Shown here: in pieces, positions 1-9,100 of the stretch
Layout of the letters: each line of letters begins with the position of its first letter
How positions within the stretch are numbered: the stretch's first letter is position 1
DNA from: Limnohabitans sp.
Lineage (GTDB): Bacteria > Pseudomonadota > Gammaproteobacteria > Burkholderiales > Burkholderiaceae_C
Length of the DNA stretch: 36,559 nt
Assembly (NCBI RefSeq): GCF_017848645.1
Contig: NZ_JAFEIF010000068.1
Span: forward strand, 1-36,559
Direction: 5' to 3'
Translations under genes and position numbers: made by a program
The notes under the pieces: generated by a model
What the model was told of the DNA's origin: nothing
Seen by the model: the letters and a program-made list of their open reading frames with translations, nothing else
Databases searched by the model: none

Positions 1-69
1 GGGTGGGATGGCTCATGGATAATCCCATTTTACAAAGCCCACAACAGGCGCTTTGCCCTTAGTTCTCGC

Positions 70-2559
70 GTGTCCCAACCCTGCTCCTTCGCCGTGCCCC
101 TTTTTCCCGTCCCTTGCTCGCAGCCCCCAGTTGCCCATGTCCCTTTGCGGGCGGTGGTGTGGGCGGTCCTGTTCGTGGTCCACGGTCTCATGATGGGCGG
201 TGCGGTGGGTGTGGCGCAAGCCCAAACCCAGACGCCCACGCAGGCCGCAGCCCCTTTGCCGGGCCTTGTCTTGCGCAGCAGCCCCCTACTGGAAGAAGCC
301 ATCTCGCCGCGCCAGGAGCAAGAGGGGGCGGTTTACCTGCAAGGCCAGCGACTGCGCGTGCGCCCCGATCTGGACGTGGTCATTGAGGGCGAGGCCAGCC
401 TGCGCAAGCCGGGCGTGAGCGTTCAGGCCGGGCGACTGTCTTTTGACCAAAGCCAGGACGTGGTCGAGGCCACAGGGCAGGTGCGCCTGAGCCGACCGGG
501 CAGCTTGTTGACCGGCCCCCAGCTCACACTGCAGATTGACAGTTTCCAGGGCACGCTGACGCAGCCTACGTTTGAGCTTTACAAAAGTGGCGCCTATGGG
601 CAGGCGGCGCAGATCGATTTTGTCGATGAACAACGCGCCATCGTGCGCGAGGCCAGTTACACCACCTGCAGGCGCACGCCCGGGCCGGAGTGGTTGCCGG
701 CCTGGGTGCTCAAAGCCACCCGATTGAATCTGGACGAAGAGGAGTCCACCGTGCGGGCCGAGGGGGTGCAATTGCGCTTTCAGGACGTGCCGGTGCTGGG
801 CATTCCCGCCGTCTCCTTTCCGATGACCAGCGAGCGCAAGTCGGGCCTGTTGCCGCCTGTGGTGGGCATCACCACCAACAATGGCGTGGAGCTGGCACAA
901 CCCTATTATTTCGACATTGCGCCCAACCGCGATGCCACCGTGACCACCCACCTCATGAGCAAACGCGGCGTGGCGGTGGACACCGAGTTCCGTTATCTCG
1001 AGAGCGACTACAGCGGCCAGGCGCGGCTGAACCTGATGCCCACCGACAGCCTGCGCGACCAGGCTCGCTGGGGCTGGTCCAGCCAGCACAATGGCAGTCT
1101 GGACACGGGCTTGGACAGCGTAGGGCGCATCGGTCTGGGCCTGAACCTGAACCGGGTCAGCGACGACAACTATTGGCGAGATTTCCCGCGCTCGGGTCTG
1201 GCCTTGACCCAACGTTTGCTGCCCTCTACAGGGGTCCTGAGCTGGGGGCGTGGGAACCTGAGCATGAGCGCACAGGTGCAGCGTTGGCAAACCCTGCAGG
1301 ACATCAACGCGCCGATCACCCCCCCCTATGACCGTGCACCCCAAATCGGGCTGCGCTACGGGCAGTGGCAGGCCGATGGCCTGGACTGGTCGGTGCAGGC
1401 CGACACCACCCGATTTGAGGCCAGCTACGACCGCATCCCGGTGGCCAGTACGGCGCAGCGCCCCGTGCCCCGCAATGGCGAGCGCAGCTTTGTGCTGGGG
1501 CAAGTCAGCCGCCCCTGGATCCGCCCTTGGGGCTTTGTCACACCCAAACTGCAGCTGCATGCCACCCGTTACCAGCTCGACCAGCCGCTCGACTCGGGCG
1601 AGCGCTCGGCCAACCGGGTTCTGCCCACCTTCTCGCTGGATTCGGGCCTGGTGTACGAGCGCGAGACCCAGTGGTTTGGTCGGGGCGTCACGCAAACCCT
1701 GGAGCCGCGTGCTTTTTATGCGCGCACACCGTTTCGGGACCAAAGCCTTTTGCCGGTGTACGACACGGGTGCCACCGATTTCAATTTGTCCACCATCTAC
1801 AGCGAAAACGCCTATGTGGGCCACGACCGTCTGGTGGACAACGATGCCTTGACCTTGGGCGTGACCAGCCGGTTTTTTGATGCGAACAACGGTGCTGAAA
1901 TGCTGCGTGTGGGCATGGCCCAGCGCATCCGTTTTTCTGACCAGCGTGTGGTGTTGCCCGGCCAGAGCGCTGCCGCTGCTGGCCTGAGCGACTTGTTGCT
2001 CGGCGCGGGTGTGCGCTGGGATGACCGCTGGGCGCTGGATGCCACGGTACAGGTCAACAGCCAGACCGACCGCGTCAGCCGCAGCACCTTGCAAGGCCGC
2101 TACAGCCCCAGCCCTTACCGGGTGCTGAATGCGGCTTACCGTTTGAACCAGGGCGTGAGCGAGCAAATTGATTTGGGTTGGCAATGGCCACTGGGGGACT
2201 TGCTGGGGCGGCGCGATGCGGCCGCAGAAAGCGCCTGGACCCGCACCCCCGGCCAAGGCCTGGGGCCGGACCGCTGGTACAGCGTGGGCCGCCTGAACTT
2301 CAGCCTGACCGAAGGCCGCATGGTCGACAGCCTTTTGGGGCTGGAATACGATGGTGGCTGCTGGATTGGGCGCATCGCTTTCGAGCGCATCCAGAGCACC
2401 GTGAGCACCGCCACCAGCCGCTTGCTGTTCCAGCTTGAATTCATTGGACTGGCCCGTGTGGGGGCCAGTCCACTCAATGCCTTGCGCAACAACATCCCCC
2501 GTTACCAGAACTTGCGAGACTCTACCGTTGAACCGAGCCGTTTCCAGCACTATGAATAA
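70..2559 (+). CDS. lptD: LptD, LPS-assembly outer-membrane protein
   Basis: LptD is the outer-membrane beta-barrel that, with the lipoprotein LptE, inserts lipopolysaccharide into the outer leaflet. The 829-residue frame has a hydrophobic export signal ending around AVGVAQAQ (about residue 52), an OstA/LptA-like N-terminal periplasmic domain (about 95-230) and a long C-terminal barrel domain. The segment GLEYDGGCW near the end matches the LptD region holding the C-terminal disulfide cysteine. The mature part has only two cysteines, C200 and C764, whereas E. coli LptD has four. The start is a GTG at 70; the frame stays open to the window edge and the first ATG lies inside the signal peptide, so the exact start is uncertain. 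It leads the lptD-surA-rsmA operon and overlaps surA by 8 bases. Confidence 0.95.
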   Translation: MSQPCSFAVPLFPVPCSQPPVAHVPLRAVVWAVLFVVHGLMMGGAVGVAQAQTQTPTQAAAPLPGLVLRSSPLLEEAISPRQEQEGAVYLQGQRLRVRPDLDVVIEGEASLRKPGVSVQAGRLSFDQSQDVVEATGQVRLSRPGSLLTGPQLTLQIDSFQGTLTQPTFELYKSGAYGQAAQIDFVDEQRAIVREASYTTCRRTPGPEWLPAWVLKATRLNLDEEESTVRAEGVQLRFQDVPVLGIPAVSFPMTSERKSGLLPPVVGITTNNGVELAQPYYFDIAPNRDATVTTHLMSKRGVAVDTEFRYLESDYSGQARLNLMPTDSLRDQARWGWSSQHNGSLDTGLDSVGRIGLGLNLNRVSDDNYWRDFPRSGLALTQRLLPSTGVLSWGRGNLSMSAQVQRWQTLQDINAPITPPYDRAPQIGLRYGQWQADGLDWSVQADTTRFEASYDRIPVASTAQRPVPRNGERSFVLGQVSRPWIRPWGFVTPKLQLHATRYQLDQPLDSGERSANRVLPTFSLDSGLVYERETQWFGRGVTQTLEPRAFYARTPFRDQSLLPVYDTGATDFNLSTIYSENAYVGHDRLVDNDALTLGVTSRFFDANNGAEMLRVGMAQRIRFSDQRVVLPGQSAAAAGLSDLLLGAGVRWDDRWALDATVQVNSQTDRVSRSTLQGRYSPSPYRVLNAAYRLNQGVSEQIDLGWQWPLGDLLGRRDAAAESAWTRTPGQGLGPDRWYSVGRLNFSLTEGRMVDSLLGLEYDGGCWIGRIAFERIQSTVSTATSRLLFQLEFIGLARVGASPLNALRNNIPRYQNLRDSTVEPSRFQHYE

Positions 2560-3913
2560 ACAACTGTTTCCTGTCCGCGCCTTGTGGGCCGCCTGCGCCT
2601 CGGTCTGCCTGGCTGCGACCTGGTTGCCACAGAATGTGTCGGCCCAAAGCCCGGCTTCTACCGCTGCGCGCCCTGTGGCCATCCGTTCGGTCGACTTCAT
2701 CGTGGCCGTGGTCAACACAGAACCCATCACCAACCAGGAAGTGCAGACCCTGAGCGCGCGCCTGCAACGCGAAGCGCAGGCCCAAGGCCGACCACTGGAC
2801 GCCCCCGAGGCCAAGCGGCTGGCGCTGGAGCAACTCATCAATGACAAGGCCCAGATCCAGCAAGCCCGCGACGCGGGCATCACGATCGATGAAGAGGCGC
2901 TGGACCAAGCCGAGGCCAACGTGGCCAACAACAACCAGCTCACGCGAGAAGCCCTGCGCCAGCGTTTGCAGCAAGACGGCGTGGCCCTGAGCAGCTTTCG
3001 CGAGCAGCTGCGCAACCAACTGTTGCTCACACGCGTGCGCGAGCGCGAGGTCGAAGCGCGCATCCGCATCAGCGACATCGAGGTCGAGCAGTTCTTGCAA
3101 GAGCAACTCAAGGCCCAAGCCGCACGTGCCCCGGTGGAGCTGAACCTGGCCATGATCCTGATTGCCGTGCCGGAGAACAGCACCGAAGAACAAATCAAGC
3201 CGCTGGAGGCCCAGGCGCGCGATGTGGCCCGGCGCGCACGCAGTGGCGAGAACTTTGCCGAGTTGGCCAAATCCTTCTCGCAAACGGCTGATCGGGGGGC
3301 CAACGGCGGGGCCTTGGGCTTGCGCCCAGCAGACCGTTACCCCGAGCTGTTTGTACAGGCCATTGCGGCCGTGCCCGTGGGCGGGGTGTCCGAGGTGTTG
3401 CGCTCTGGGGCCGGTTTTCATGTGCTCAAAGTGCTGGAGCGCCAGCAGGCGCCTGCCACCTTGATGGTCACGCAAACCCGTGCGCGCCACATTTTGCTGC
3501 GCCTCGGCCCGCAGCTCACCCAAGCCAAGGCGCTGGCGCAGCTGAGCGCCTTGCGCCAGGACATCGTTTCGGGCAAGGCCGATTTCGCCGAAGCGGCCAG
3601 GCGGTTATCGCAAGACGGCAGCGCGGCCCAGGGTGGTGATCTGGGCTGGGCCAGCCCCGGCATGTTCGTGCCCGAGTTCGAGCAGACCATGAACCGCCTG
3701 CGCCCCGGTCAGGTGGCCGAGCCGCTGGTCTCGCGTTTTGGGGTGCACCTGATCGAGGTGACCGATCGGCGCGATGCCCCCATGAGCGATGCCGAGCAAC
3801 GTGCGCTGGCGCGCAACGTTTTGCGTGAAAAGAAACTCGACGAAGCCTATGTGGCCTGGGCCGAGGATGTGCGCGGCCGCGCGTATGTGGAGATGCGCGA
3901 GTCTGCCCAATGA
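2552..3913 (+). CDS. surA: SurA, periplasmic chaperone and peptidyl-prolyl isomerase
   Basis: SurA escorts unfolded outer-membrane proteins, LptD among them, across the periplasm to the BAM complex. The 453-residue protein has a signal peptide ending near VSAQ (residue 32), the SurA N-terminal helical chaperone domain (about 45-190), and two parvulin-type PPIase domains (about 195-297 and 308-407). The second carries the typical ARHILL start and the GGDLGW motif. The ATG at 2552 is chosen because it starts directly at the signal peptide; the frame runs further upstream, but only inside lptD. It overlaps lptD by 8 bases and rsmA by 4 bases (ATGA), which indicates translational coupling. Co-transcription of the chaperone with its client LptD is a common arrangement in proteobacteria. 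Confidence 0.96.
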   Translation: MNKQLFPVRALWAACASVCLAATWLPQNVSAQSPASTAARPVAIRSVDFIVAVVNTEPITNQEVQTLSARLQREAQAQGRPLDAPEAKRLALEQLINDKAQIQQARDAGITIDEEALDQAEANVANNNQLTREALRQRLQQDGVALSSFREQLRNQLLLTRVREREVEARIRISDIEVEQFLQEQLKAQAARAPVELNLAMILIAVPENSTEEQIKPLEAQARDVARRARSGENFAELAKSFSQTADRGANGGALGLRPADRYPELFVQAIAAVPVGGVSEVLRSGAGFHVLKVLERQQAPATLMVTQTRARHILLRLGPQLTQAKALAQLSALRQDIVSGKADFAEAARRLSQDGSAAQGGDLGWASPGMFVPEFEQTMNRLRPGQVAEPLVSRFGVHLIEVTDRRDAPMSDAEQRALARNVLREKKLDEAYVAWAEDVRGRAYVEMRESAQ

Positions 3914-4689
3914 AGCACATTGCCCGCAAACGCTTTGGCCAACACTTTCTGACGGACGGCGGCATCATCGATGCCATCGTGGACGCCATCGCTCCGGTGG
4001 CCGGTCAGCCCATGGTGGAGATCGGCCCCGGTCTGGCGGCGCTTACGCAGCCCCTGGTCGAGCGCCTGGGCCATCTGACGGTGATCGAGCTCGATCGCGA
4101 TCTGGCCGTGCGCTTGCGCGAACACCCGCAACTGTCGGTGGTCGAGTCGGATGTGCTGAAGGTCGACTTTCGGGCGCTGGCCGCACAAATGCTGGCCAAA
4201 GCCACGGCGGCCCCTTTGGGCAAAATTCGCGTGGTCGGTAACCTGCCTTACAACATCTCCACGCCCATCCTGTTCCATTTGCTGGCGCAGGTGGACGTGA
4301 TCGAAGACCAGCATTTCATGCTGCAAAAGGAAGTCATTGACCGCATGGTGGCCAAACCCTCCACCTCGGACTACAGCCGCTTGTCGGTCATGCTGCAGTG
4401 GCGTTATGACATGGCCAATGTGCTGTTTGTGCCGCCCGAGAGTTTTGATCCGCCCCCGCGTGTCGACAGTGCTGTGGTGCGCATGGTCCCGCTGGCCCAG
4501 CCGCCCGCGGTCAACGTCAAAACCCTGGAAACCCTGGTGCAGGTGGCCTTCAGCCAGCGCCGCAAAATCTTGCGCAACACCTTGGGCAAGTGGCTCGACG
4601 AAAAGGGCTTTGCCGGGGAGTTTGATCTGCAGCGTCGCGCTGAAGAGGTGCCAGTGTCCGAGTTCGTGGCCTTGGCCCAGGCTGTCTGA
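3910..4689 (+). CDS. rsmA: RsmA/KsgA, 16S rRNA dimethyladenosine transferase
   Basis: RsmA dimethylates the two adjacent adenines in the terminal hairpin of 16S rRNA (A1518 and A1519, E. coli numbering) with S-adenosylmethionine, late in 30S subunit assembly. The 259-residue protein starts with the family signature KRFGQHFL. It has the SAM-binding motif [10 protein letters not shown], the catalytic motif NLPYNIS, and a C-terminal region with SQRRKILRN. Length is normal for the family. Its ATG overlaps the surA stop (ATGA), so it is the last gene of the lptD operon. A strong hairpin follows 26 bases after the stop. Confidence 0.97.
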   Translation: MKHIARKRFGQHFLTDGGIIDAIVDAIAPVAGQPMVEIGPGLAALTQPLVERLGHLTVIELDRDLAVRLREHPQLSVVESDVLKVDFRALAAQMLAKATAAPLGKIRVVGNLPYNISTPILFHLLAQVDVIEDQHFMLQKEVIDRMVAKPSTSDYSRLSVMLQWRYDMANVLFVPPESFDPPPRVDSAVVRMVPLAQPPAVNVKTLETLVQVAFSQRRKILRNTLGKWLDEKGFAGEFDLQRRAEEVPVSEFVALAQAV

Positions 4690-4715
4690 CGCGTTGGGGC
4701 AGCGCCGCGCCAAAG

Positions 4716-4743
4716 AAAAAGCCCGTCGAAGACGGGCTTTTTT
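4716..4743. terminator. Bidirectional Rho-independent terminator
   Basis: A 10-bp perfect stem AAAGCCCGTC/GACGGGCTTT with a 3-base GAA loop lies at 4718-4740. It is flanked by an A-run on the left and a T-run on the right, so it has a U-tract in both directions. It should end the lptD-surA-rsmA transcript from the left and the ribonuclease-barstar-small ORF transcript from the right. Confidence 0.88.
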
Positions 4744-4777
4744 GCGGCTTGCCGCTGGGTCGCGGCTCAACGCGGCA

Positions 4778-4897
4778 TCAGGCGGCTGCGAGCCAGTAAC
4801 CTGCGTTGAATGGGCTGCTCATGCGCAGCGCCAAGGGCGAGACGTCCACCAGTTTGTCGGTGGGCATTTTTTCGCCGTCTTCGATCGATTCGGCCAT
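4778..4897 (-). CDS. Possible 39-residue protein of unknown function downstream of barstar
   Basis: I do not recognise this protein. The frame runs from an ATG at 4897 to a TGA at 4778 and gives an acidic start (MAESIEDGEK) and a hydrophobic-aromatic end (FNAGYWLAAA). The case for coding is threefold. GAGG sits 8 bases before the ATG. Third codon positions are mostly G or C (about three quarters by eye), like the real genes nearby. The minus-strand terminator lies 35 bases after the stop. The same frame can be extended to an ATG at 4981 (67 residues), but that stretch loses the third-position bias and overlaps the barstar end, so I reject the longer form. It would be the third cistron after ribonuclease and barstar. 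Confidence 0.5.
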   Translation of the reverse strand: MAESIEDGEKMPTDKLVDVSPLALRMSSPFNAGYWLAAA

Positions 4898-4925
4898 CAC
4901 GGCGTCCTCGGTTTGTGCCTCAATC

Positions 4926-4960
4926 GCCCGTCCTGCTTGGCTGTTTTGCGCAGAACGGGC
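4926..4960 (-). other. Intercistronic RNA hairpin after barstar stop
   Basis: Arms GCCCGTTCTGC and GCAGGACGGGC, read on the minus strand, pair over 11 bp with one G-U wobble around a 13-base loop. The hairpin starts at the barstar stop codon. On the plus strand the same position is a C-A mismatch, so the fold favours the minus-strand RNA. There is no U-run after it, so it is more likely an mRNA-stabilising or processing element than a terminator. Confidence 0.45.
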
Positions 4961-5379
4961 TACAGAAAAGAATAGAAGCATCGGAAGGGTATCTTCCGGT
5001 CTCCCCAGTAATCGGCCGTGTCGCGGAAGATGTCCAGCAATTGCTCGCGGGCTTCCTTGTCAAACTTGGCATGTGCAGGAATTTGCTCCAGCACCACGAT
5101 GAAGCCAGGCTGCGGGCCCGACTTGTGCAAAGGGTCGGTCATGCAGTCGTACAAGGCATCGAAATTCTTGCCAAAGTGCGAGGGCAATGTGAATTGCGCA
5201 CCAATGAGGTCCAACACGTCTTGTTTGCTCTGGGCTTCGGCCAGGTTGGCATACAAAAAGTGGTGGCCCAGGCCTTGGGCGGCTTCTTGCAGGTCGCTCA
5301 CGCGGTAAGCGCGAATCGACTGCACGATGTTCGACCGCACGCCCTTCAGGGGCGTCTCTTGGTCTTGACGTGTCGGCAT
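4960..5379 (-). CDS. Barstar-family ribonuclease inhibitor
   Basis: Barstar proteins are small cytoplasmic inhibitors that plug the active site of barnase-type ribonucleases. This 139-residue protein contains KNFDALYDCMTD (residues 71-82), which matches the barstar helix whose two aspartates contact the nuclease; here these are D74 and D78. The C-terminal part (GFIVVLEQI, then a helix rich in charged residues) fits the rest of the fold. It is longer than the 90-residue Bacillus barstar because of an N-terminal extension of about 40 residues. The ATG at 5379 is chosen because GGAG lies 6 bases before it, while it abuts the alternative ATG at 5385. There is no signal peptide, as expected for a cytoplasmic inhibitor. 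It lies 37 bases downstream of the ribonuclease gene, probably in the same transcript. Confidence 0.9.
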   Translation of the reverse strand: MPTRQDQETPLKGVRSNIVQSIRAYRVSDLQEAAQGLGHHFLYANLAEAQSKQDVLDLIGAQFTLPSHFGKNFDALYDCMTDPLHKSGPQPGFIVVLEQIPAHAKFDKEAREQLLDIFRDTADYWGDRKIPFRCFYSFL

Positions 5380-5416
5380 GTCCATCTCCGTGGTCTTTCT
5401 TGAGAACTAAAAAAAA

Positions 5417-5830
5417 TCAGGGTCTGTCAACGATCAGGCGAAAGCTCGCGTAATGGTCTTCGGTGTAGTAACAGGCTTTCGGTTCTGTCGGCACCGGGCC
5501 GCCGCAGACGATGCGACGGGCTCCACGGTGACGCACGCCGGGTGTCCTGACGGTGTATTCGCGGTAGAAACCCCTTGCCTCACGTGGCAAGAGCCGCTCG
5601 CGATTGCCAAAAACCGTACCGTCCTTTTCGTAGGGAAAAGGACCGCCCTTGCGGATTTTTTGGTAGGTTGTCTGGCCCTCACGGGGCAAGTCAGTGACCA
5701 ACAACGTGGCCTGAGCTTGCACCTCTTGGGGTGAACGTGCCTGCACCAAAATTGTGCATGCCAGCAAAATAAAGCCCATCAGCATGGCGAACCACCACCG
5801 ACGGGCCAAGGCTTGTTGCGCCACCCTCAT
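5417..5830 (-). CDS. Barnase-type secreted guanyl ribonuclease
   Basis: Ribonuclease N1/T1/barnase-family enzymes cleave single-stranded RNA after guanine. The 137-residue protein has a hydrophobic N-terminal export segment (about 12-30, ending near LVQA) and a compact catalytic domain. FGNRERLLP matches the barnase FSNREGKLP segment. YREYTV supplies the general base E91, ARRI the arginine R106, and TEDHY the general acid H126, equivalent to barnase E73, R87 and H102. All catalytic residues appear intact. The ATG at 5830 is preferred to 5851 because AAAGGTG stands just before it. The inhibitor gene lies directly downstream. A nutritional RNase and an antagonistic toxin are both possible; there is no secretion-system delivery domain. 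Confidence 0.9.
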   Translation of the reverse strand: MRVAQQALARRWWFAMLMGFILLACTILVQARSPQEVQAQATLLVTDLPREGQTTYQKIRKGGPFPYEKDGTVFGNRERLLPREARGFYREYTVRTPGVRHRGARRIVCGGPVPTEPKACYYTEDHYASFRLIVDRP

Positions 5831-5984
5831 GAATACACCTTTCAGGAGCATCCGGGTTTACCCGAAAACTCGAAGGCGCTAGTGTGTATCAAATGCGATA
5901 AAAATGCAAGCGAATGCCCATTAAACAGGCAAAGACAATTTGTTCATTTTGAACACATGTGAGTGCACACACCTGTTGAATGGG

Positions 5985-8288
5985 TCAACGCGCCGCGTTG
6001 GCGTCGGCCACGGTGAGCGCTGTCATGTTCACAATTCGGCGCACTGTGGTGCTGGGCGTCAAAATGTGCACGGGTTTGGCTGCACCCAACAAGACCGGGC
6101 CGACGGCGATGTTGCCGCCCGCCGCTGTTTTGAGCAGGTTGTAAGCAATATTGGCCGCATCGATGTTGGGCAGAACCAACAAGTTGGCATCGCCCACCAA
6201 GCTGCCGTTGGGCATGATGGCCTGGCGTGCCGCGGCGTCCAGGGCCACATCGCCGTGCATTTCGCCATCCACTTCCAGCCAGGGCGCGTTTTGGCGCAAT
6301 AAGTCCAGCACATCGCGCATCTTGATGGCGCTGGGCTGGTTGGACGAGCCGAAGTTGGAATGCGAGAGCAAGGCCGCCTTGGGCTGGATACCGAAGCGGC
6401 GCATTTCTTCGGCGGCCATGATGGTGAATTCGGCCAGTTGTTCGGCCGTGGGGTCGTAGTTCACATGGGTGTCCACCATGAAGACCTGGCGACCCGGCAG
6501 CATCAAGCCGTTCATGCAGGCGAAGGTGTTCACGCCTTTGCGCTTGCCCACCACCTGGTCGATGTAGTTCAGGTGCATCGGGTTGGTGCCCCAGGTGCCG
6601 CAGATCATGCCGTCCACATCGCCTTTGTGCAGCAACATGGCGCCAATGAGCGACAAACGGCGGCGCATTTCGATCTTGGCGATCTGCTGGGTGACGCCCT
6701 TGCGCTCGGTCATGCGGTGGTAGGTCTGCCAGAAATCGCGGTAACGGTCGTCCTGTTCCACGTTCACCACGTCGTAGTCCAGCTCTTCTTTCAGGCGCAG
6801 GCCGAATTTTTCGATGCGCTCGGCGATCACGGCGGGGCGGCCGATCAGCGTGGGGCGGGCAATGCCTTCGTCCACCACGATCTGGGCGGCACGCAGCACG
6901 CGCTCTTCCTCGCCCTCGCTGTAGGCGATGCGCTTTTTCAAGGCGCGTTTGGCGGCCGTGAAAATCGGCTTCATCATGGTGCCGGAGGCGTACACAAAGC
7001 CTTGCAGGCGTTCGCGGTAAGCGTCCATGTCGGTGATGGGGCGTGAGGCAACGCCGGATTCGAATGCGGCTTGCGCCACCGCCGGGGCGATCTTCATCAT
7101 CAGACGTGGGTCAAAGGGCTTTGGAATCAGGTACTCAGGGCCAAAAGCCAGAGGCTCGCCCACATAAGCGGCGGCCACGACTTCGCTTTGCTCGGCCTGC
7201 GCCAATTCGGCAATGGCGTACACGGCAGCGATTTCCATCTCCAGCGTGATGGTGGTGGCTCCGCAGTCGAGTGCGCCCCGGAAGATGTAGGGGAAGCACA
7301 GGACGTTGTTGACCTGGTTGGGGTAATCGGTGCGGCCTGTGGCCATGATGGCGTCATCGCGCACGGCTTTGACGTCTTCGGGGTTGATCTCGGGGTTGGG
7401 GTTGGCCAGCGCAAAAATCAGCGGCTTGGCAGCCATGGACTGGACCATGTCTTGTTTGAGCACACCGCCTGCCGACAGGCCCAGGAACACGTCGGCACCG
7501 GCAATCACTTCGCGCAGGGTGCGGTGCTCGGTTTTTTGTACGAACTGGATCTTGTCTTCGTCCATCAGCTCGGTGCGGCCTTCATAGACCACGCCCGCCA
7601 GGTCGGTGACCCAAATGTTTTCACGTGGAATGCCCAGCTTGACCAACAGGCCCAGGCAAGCCAAGGCCGCTGCGCCTGCGCCCGAGGTGACCAGCTTGAT
7701 CTGCTTGGGGTCCTTGCCCACGACTTTGAGGCCGTTCAGGATGGCCGCACCCACCACGATGGCGGTGCCGTGCTGGTCGTCGTGAAAAACCGGGATCTTC
7801 ATGCGCTCGCGCAGCTTGCGCTCGATGTAGAAACAATCCGGTGCCTTGATGTCTTCGAGGTTGATGCCGCCAAAGGTCGGCTCCAGCGACGCAATGATCT
7901 CGACCAACTTGTCCGGGTCTTTCTCGTTGATCTCGATGTCGAACACGTCGATGCCCGAGAACTTCTTGAACAAGACGCCCTTGCCTTCCATGACCGGCTT
8001 GCTGGCCAGCGGGCCGATGTCACCCAGGCCCAGCACAGCGGTGCCGTTGGTCACCACGCCCACCAGGTTGCCCCGGCTGGTGTACTTGAAGGCGTTGGCC
8101 GGGTCTTTGACGATTTCTTCGCACGGTGCGGCCACGCCGGGCGAGTAGGCCAAGGCCAGATCGTGCTGGTTGACCAGCTGCTTGGTGGCTGCGATGGCCA
8201 CTTTGCCGGGGGTGGGGAACTGGTGGTATTCCAGGGCGGCTTTGCGCAACTGGGCGCGTTTTTCTTCGGCTTGGACCTTGTTGGTCAT
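5985..8288 (-). CDS. maeB: MaeB, NADP-type malic enzyme with C-terminal phosphotransacetylase-like domain
   Basis: The enzyme decarboxylates malate oxidatively to pyruvate and feeds NADPH and gluconeogenic/anaplerotic balance. The 767-residue protein is the fused bacterial type. The malic N-domain (about 15-150) has the conserved tract [13 protein letters not shown]. The NAD(P)-binding domain (about 160-400) has [11 protein letters not shown]. The C-terminal part (about 430-767) resembles phosphate acetyltransferase and in this family acts as an acetyl-CoA-sensing regulatory domain. The start at 8288 ([10 protein letters not shown]) has GGAG 7 bases upstream; a longer frame to 8339 has no ribosome site and a non-conserved N-terminus. 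It appears monocistronic, with 211 bases of upstream control region. Confidence 0.95.
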   Translation of the reverse strand: MTNKVQAEEKRAQLRKAALEYHQFPTPGKVAIAATKQLVNQHDLALAYSPGVAAPCEEIVKDPANAFKYTSRGNLVGVVTNGTAVLGLGDIGPLASKPVMEGKGVLFKKFSGIDVFDIEINEKDPDKLVEIIASLEPTFGGINLEDIKAPDCFYIERKLRERMKIPVFHDDQHGTAIVVGAAILNGLKVVGKDPKQIKLVTSGAGAAALACLGLLVKLGIPRENIWVTDLAGVVYEGRTELMDEDKIQFVQKTEHRTLREVIAGADVFLGLSAGGVLKQDMVQSMAAKPLIFALANPNPEINPEDVKAVRDDAIMATGRTDYPNQVNNVLCFPYIFRGALDCGATTITLEMEIAAVYAIAELAQAEQSEVVAAAYVGEPLAFGPEYLIPKPFDPRLMMKIAPAVAQAAFESGVASRPITDMDAYRERLQGFVYASGTMMKPIFTAAKRALKKRIAYSEGEEERVLRAAQIVVDEGIARPTLIGRPAVIAERIEKFGLRLKEELDYDVVNVEQDDRYRDFWQTYHRMTERKGVTQQIAKIEMRRRLSLIGAMLLHKGDVDGMICGTWGTNPMHLNYIDQVVGKRKGVNTFACMNGLMLPGRQVFMVDTHVNYDPTAEQLAEFTIMAAEEMRRFGIQPKAALLSHSNFGSSNQPSAIKMRDVLDLLRQNAPWLEVDGEMHGDVALDAAARQAIMPNGSLVGDANLLVLPNIDAANIAYNLLKTAAGGNIAVGPVLLGAAKPVHILTPSTTVRRIVNMTALTVADANAAR

Positions 8289-8499
8289 GGTGAGGCTCCG
8301 TTGTAGGGATGTGCTGTCAGGTCTGGCCGGGTTCGGCAACCAATGGGAATGGCAAAGGATTTGTCAACATTCAGGGCGACAGTCGGGCGGTATTTTCATT
8401 GTAGACCCGCGATTCAAGCCTTTGAGCCCGGGTAATGCCCTTCTCAAGTGAGTTGGCTTTTGACTTTTGCGCACAAATGAGGGCCGAAATGGCAACTGA
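8289..8499 (-). promoter_or_regulatory. Upstream region of maeB with a weak promoter candidate
   Basis: This 211-base gap between the MOSC gene and maeB holds no convincing gene. Read on the minus strand it has a perfect TTGACA (plus-strand 8362-8367) followed after 17 bases by ATTGGT, a poor -10 element, and separately TACAAT further upstream without a good -35. One of these may drive maeB. No clear terminator for the upstream MOSC gene is visible. Confidence 0.25.
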
Positions 8500-9093
8500 T
8501 CAACGCAGATGCTTCCAGGCTTTGTGCTGCAAAGCCTGCGCCACGCTGACCGAGCGTTGCCCTGGGATGATTTGAAAAGACGCACCGGCTTGCAAACGGC
8601 CCGGTTGGTCCACCGCCAAATAAAAGCCGCAGCGCCCGCTTTGCACCATGTCTTTGGCGGCCTGGGCGTAACCCATGACGGCGTTGAACTTGCCGCAGGG
8701 CTCGCGCGGCTGGGTCACGCGCAAGACCACGTCGCCAAAGTCCAGGCGGTCACCCACAAAAAGGTCTTGTTCGCGCACGCCTTGAAGGCTCAGGTTTTCA
8801 CCCAAATAGCCCGGTGCCAAAGCTTCTTCAAACATCGTCGCGCCCTGCGCCTGGCGCTGGGTCTGCCACCAAGGCAGATGCTCCGAAGGCAAGGCGTACA
8901 CCGCTTTGCGCAGGCCCCCATGCACCGACAAGTCGGCTTGCTCGTCACCGGCCAGGCCCAGCACCCCGACCTCGATGGGACCAGAGACCGTGGTTTTGCC
9001 AATGGCCGACACCAGTCTGCGTCCACCCACCATGAGGGGGCGCACCTGGCCGGTCTGGATGGCGAGCAATTGCCCGGATGCGTGCGGCAGCAT
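8500..9093 (-). CDS. MOSC domain protein (YiiM-like)
   Basis: MOSC domains are related to the C-terminus of molybdenum cofactor sulfurases. YiiM-type members bind molybdenum cofactor and take part in reducing N-hydroxylated compounds. The 197-residue protein has the MOSC core: GLAGDEQADLSVHGG (about 48-62), GYLGENL (about 95), and the conserved cysteine in REPCGKFN (about 130-137). A short helical tail (SVAQALQHKAWKHL) corresponds to the '3-alpha' region that follows MOSC in YiiM. It starts 7 bases after the pepP stop, so the two are probably co-transcribed. The substrate cannot be told from the sequence. Confidence 0.88.
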   Translation of the reverse strand: MLPHASGQLLAIQTGQVRPLMVGGRRLVSAIGKTTVSGPIEVGVLGLAGDEQADLSVHGGLRKAVYALPSEHLPWWQTQRQAQGATMFEEALAPGYLGENLSLQGVREQDLFVGDRLDFGDVVLRVTQPREPCGKFNAVMGYAQAAKDMVQSGRCGFYLAVDQPGRLQAGASFQIIPGQRSVSVAQALQHKAWKHLR

Positions 9094-9100
9094 GGGCCTT

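Noticed and set aside
1..69. A gene or promoter upstream of lptD
   Set aside because: Only 69 bases are available; there is no clear promoter or start codon on either strand. A divergent gene could begin outside the window.
286..3303. A 1005-codon open frame on the minus strand opposite lptD and surA
   Set aside because: It is antisense to two certain genes, is made of low-complexity Arg/Gln/His/Ala-rich translation, and has no recognisable domain. Long antisense frames are common in GC-rich genes.
4778..4981. 67-residue form of the small ORF after barstar
   Set aside because: The extra 28 codons lose the third-position G/C bias, overlap the barstar end and contain the intercistronic hairpin; the ATG at 4897 has a better ribosome site.
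7071..8306. A 411-codon plus-strand frame opposite maeB
   Set aside because: Antisense shadow of a clear malic enzyme gene; composition is His/Gln/Asp-rich nonsense.
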